Shown here: one piece after another, positions 5,395 through 6,523 of the stretch
How positions within the stretch are numbered: position 1 is the stretch's first letter
Layout: the number at the start of each line of letters is the position of its first letter
DNA from: SCRT01 sp036379455
GTDB lineage: Bacteria; Pseudomonadota; Gammaproteobacteria; Nevskiales; Nevskiaceae
Direction of reading: 5' to 3'
NCBI GenBank assembly: GCA_036379455.1
Contig: DASVGQ010000076.1
Coordinates: 1 to 6,523, forward strand
Length of the DNA stretch: 6,523 bases
Notes under the pieces: generated by a model
Databases searched by the model: none
Seen by the model: the letters and a program-made list of their open reading frames with translations, nothing else
What the model was told of the DNA's origin: nothing
Program-made: the position numbers and the translations under genes

Positions 5395-6523
5395 GGTAAA
5401 TCGGTGGTGGTCATCGGCGCCCAGTGGGGCGATGAAGGCAAGGGCAAGGTCGTCGACCTGCTGACGGATCGCGCGCAGGCGGTCGTCCGCTTCCAGGGCG
5501 GGCACAACGCGGGCCACACGCTGGTGGTCAACGGCGTGCGGACCGCGCTGAACCTCGTGCCTTCGGGGGTCATGCGCCCCGGCGTGCAGTGCCTGATCGG
5601 CAACGGCGTGGTGCTGTCGCTGACCCATCTGCTGGGCGAGATCGAGAAGATCGAGGCGACCGGCGCGACGGTGCGCGACCGGCTGCGCATCTCGCCGGCC
5701 GCGCCGCTGCTGTTGCCGGTACACGCACGGCTGGACCAGGCGCGCGAGAAGGCGCGGGGCAACGCGCGCATCGGCACCACCGGCAAGGGTATCGGCCCGG
5801 CCTATGAGGACAAGGTGGCGCGCCGCGCGGTGCGTGTCGGCGATCTTTATCACCGCGAGAAGCTGGCCGCGCGCCTCGGCGAGCTGCTGGCCTTCCACAA
5901 CTTCGTGTTGACGCACTATTACCGCGAGGAGCCGGTCGATTTCCAGACCACGCTCGACGAGCTGCTGCGCTGCGCGACGTTGATCGAGCCGATGGTGGCG
6001 GATGTCACCGAGCTGCTGCGGCGCCATATGGAAAGCGGCGACAACATCCTCTTCGAGGGCGCGCAGGGCGCGATGCTGGACGTCGATCACGGCACCTACC
6101 CCTATGTGACCTCTTCCAACACCACGGCGGGCTCGGCGGCCACCGGAACCGGCGTGGGTCCAGCGCGCCTCGACTACGTGCTGGGCATCGTCAAGGCCTA
6201 CGCGACGCGCGTCGGCAGCGGGCCGTTTCCGACCGAGCAGGAGAACGAGGTCGGTGAAGCGATCCGCATCAAGGGCGACGAGTTCGGCACCGTAACGCGC
6301 CGGCCGCGGCGCTGTGGTTGGTTCGACGCCGTCGCGGCGCGCCGCTCGATCTTCAACAACAGCGTTTCCGGCCTGTGCGTCACGAAGCTCGACGTGCTCG
6401 ACGGCATGGAGGCGCTGCGCATCTGCACCGGCTATCGGGTCGACGGCAAGCTCTGCGAGACGCTGCCCGTAGACGCCGAAGGCCTGGCGGACGCCGAGCC
6501 GGTCTACGAGGATCTGCCGGGGT
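5392..6523 (+). CDS. purA: Adenylosuccinate synthetase PurA, 3' end outside window
   Basis: PurA joins IMP and aspartate with GTP hydrolysis to adenylosuccinate, the committed step to AMP, in the cytoplasm. The window shows 377 codons of about 430; the frame is open at the edge. Motifs: GDEGKGK at 13-19 with catalytic D14, GGHNAGHT at 36-43 with catalytic H42, GTTGKGIGPAYEDK at 128-141 for IMP contact, FEGAQG at 221-226, DHGTYPYVTSSNTTAG from 232, and the guanine-binding TKLDVLD at 331-337. In the aspartate loop the sequence reads FGTVTRRPRRCGW (from codon 298 or so), with Arg at codon 303 (6298-6300, CGC) where the family normally has Gly (TGRPRR). Other residues of the loop are kept. The start is GTG 5392 with GGAGGG. 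purA is the usual distal neighbour of this cluster. Confidence 0.97.
   Translation, partial: MGKSVVVIGAQWGDEGKGKVVDLLTDRAQAVVRFQGGHNAGHTLVVNGVRTALNLVPSGVMRPGVQCLIGNGVVLSLTHLLGEIEKIEATGATVRDRLRISPAAPLLLPVHARLDQAREKARGNARIGTTGKGIGPAYEDKVARRAVRVGDLYHREKLAARLGELLAFHNFVLTHYYREEPVDFQTTLDELLRCATLIEPMVADVTELLRRHMESGDNILFEGAQGAMLDVDHGTYPYVTSSNTTAGSAATGTGVGPARLDYVLGIVKAYATRVGSGPFPTEQENEVGEAIRIKGDEFGTVTRRPRRCGWFDAVAARRSIFNNSVSGLCVTKLDVLDGMEALRICTGYRVDGKLCETLPVDAEGLADAEPVYEDLPG

Noticed and set aside
3963..5786. Minus-strand open frame of about 607 codons covering all of hisZ and parts of hflC and purA
   Set aside because: Long antisense frames are common opposite GC-rich genes. The translation is Arg/Ala/His-rich without any recognisable domain, and it runs across three well-identified plus-strand genes.
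1..6523. Mobile elements, CRISPR arrays, tRNA or rRNA genes, phage or defence genes
   Set aside because: None seen. All of the coding capacity is taken by the conserved hfq-purA cluster, and there are no direct-repeat arrays or transposase motifs.

Overview
This is a GC-rich window (by eye about two thirds G+C) from a proteobacterial chromosome. Every gene lies on the plus strand. The order is miaA (3' end), hfq, hflX, hflK, hflC, a small DUF2065 (yjeT-type) gene, hisZ and purA (5' part). This is the conserved hfq superoperon region. The Escherichia coli order, recalled from memory, is miaA-hfq-hflX-hflK-hflC-yjeT-purA; here hisZ sits between the yjeT-type gene and purA. The Hfq sequence (MAKGQ start, Pseudomonas-like short tail ending PQPGND) and the retained DUF2065 gene suggest a gammaproteobacterium. 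The presence of hisZ argues against an enteric or Xanthomonas-type genome, since those use long-form HisG without HisZ. A deep-branching GC-rich gammaproteobacterium (for example Nevskiales or Steroidobacter relatives) is a guess, not a demonstration.

Layout. Bases 1-322 hold the C-terminal third of MiaA, the tRNA A37 dimethylallyltransferase. A 97-base gap follows, with an extended -10 candidate and an A-rich leader, then hfq (420-677). hflX starts with TTG and overlaps the hfq stop in a TTGA junction. The 87-base hflX-hflK gap, with the last codons of hflX, carries a plausible sigma-70 promoter. hflK and hflC overlap in a GTGA junction. The DUF2065 gene follows hflC by 22 bases, hisZ follows after 28 more, and purA after 67. 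No gene-free stretch exceeds 100 bases, and no intrinsic terminator with a T-tract was seen.

How the genes work together. MiaA and Hfq act on RNA: tRNA modification and sRNA-mRNA pairing. HflX is a ribosome-splitting GTPase. HflK and HflC form the SPFH membrane assembly around the FtsH protease, and the DUF2065 protein is a two-helix membrane protein of unknown role that travels with them. HisZ is the regulatory subunit of ATP phosphoribosyltransferase (histidine entry step), and PurA makes adenylosuccinate from IMP. The last two are metabolically linked through ATP/AICAR/IMP.

I found no previously undescribed system. This is a conserved housekeeping locus. The points worth a second look are small: a Gly-to-Arg change in the PurA aspartate-binding loop, an extra glycine in the HflX glycine-rich motif, alanine-rich and charge-poor SPFH helices in HflK/HflC, the A-rich hfq leader, and the hisZ insertion.
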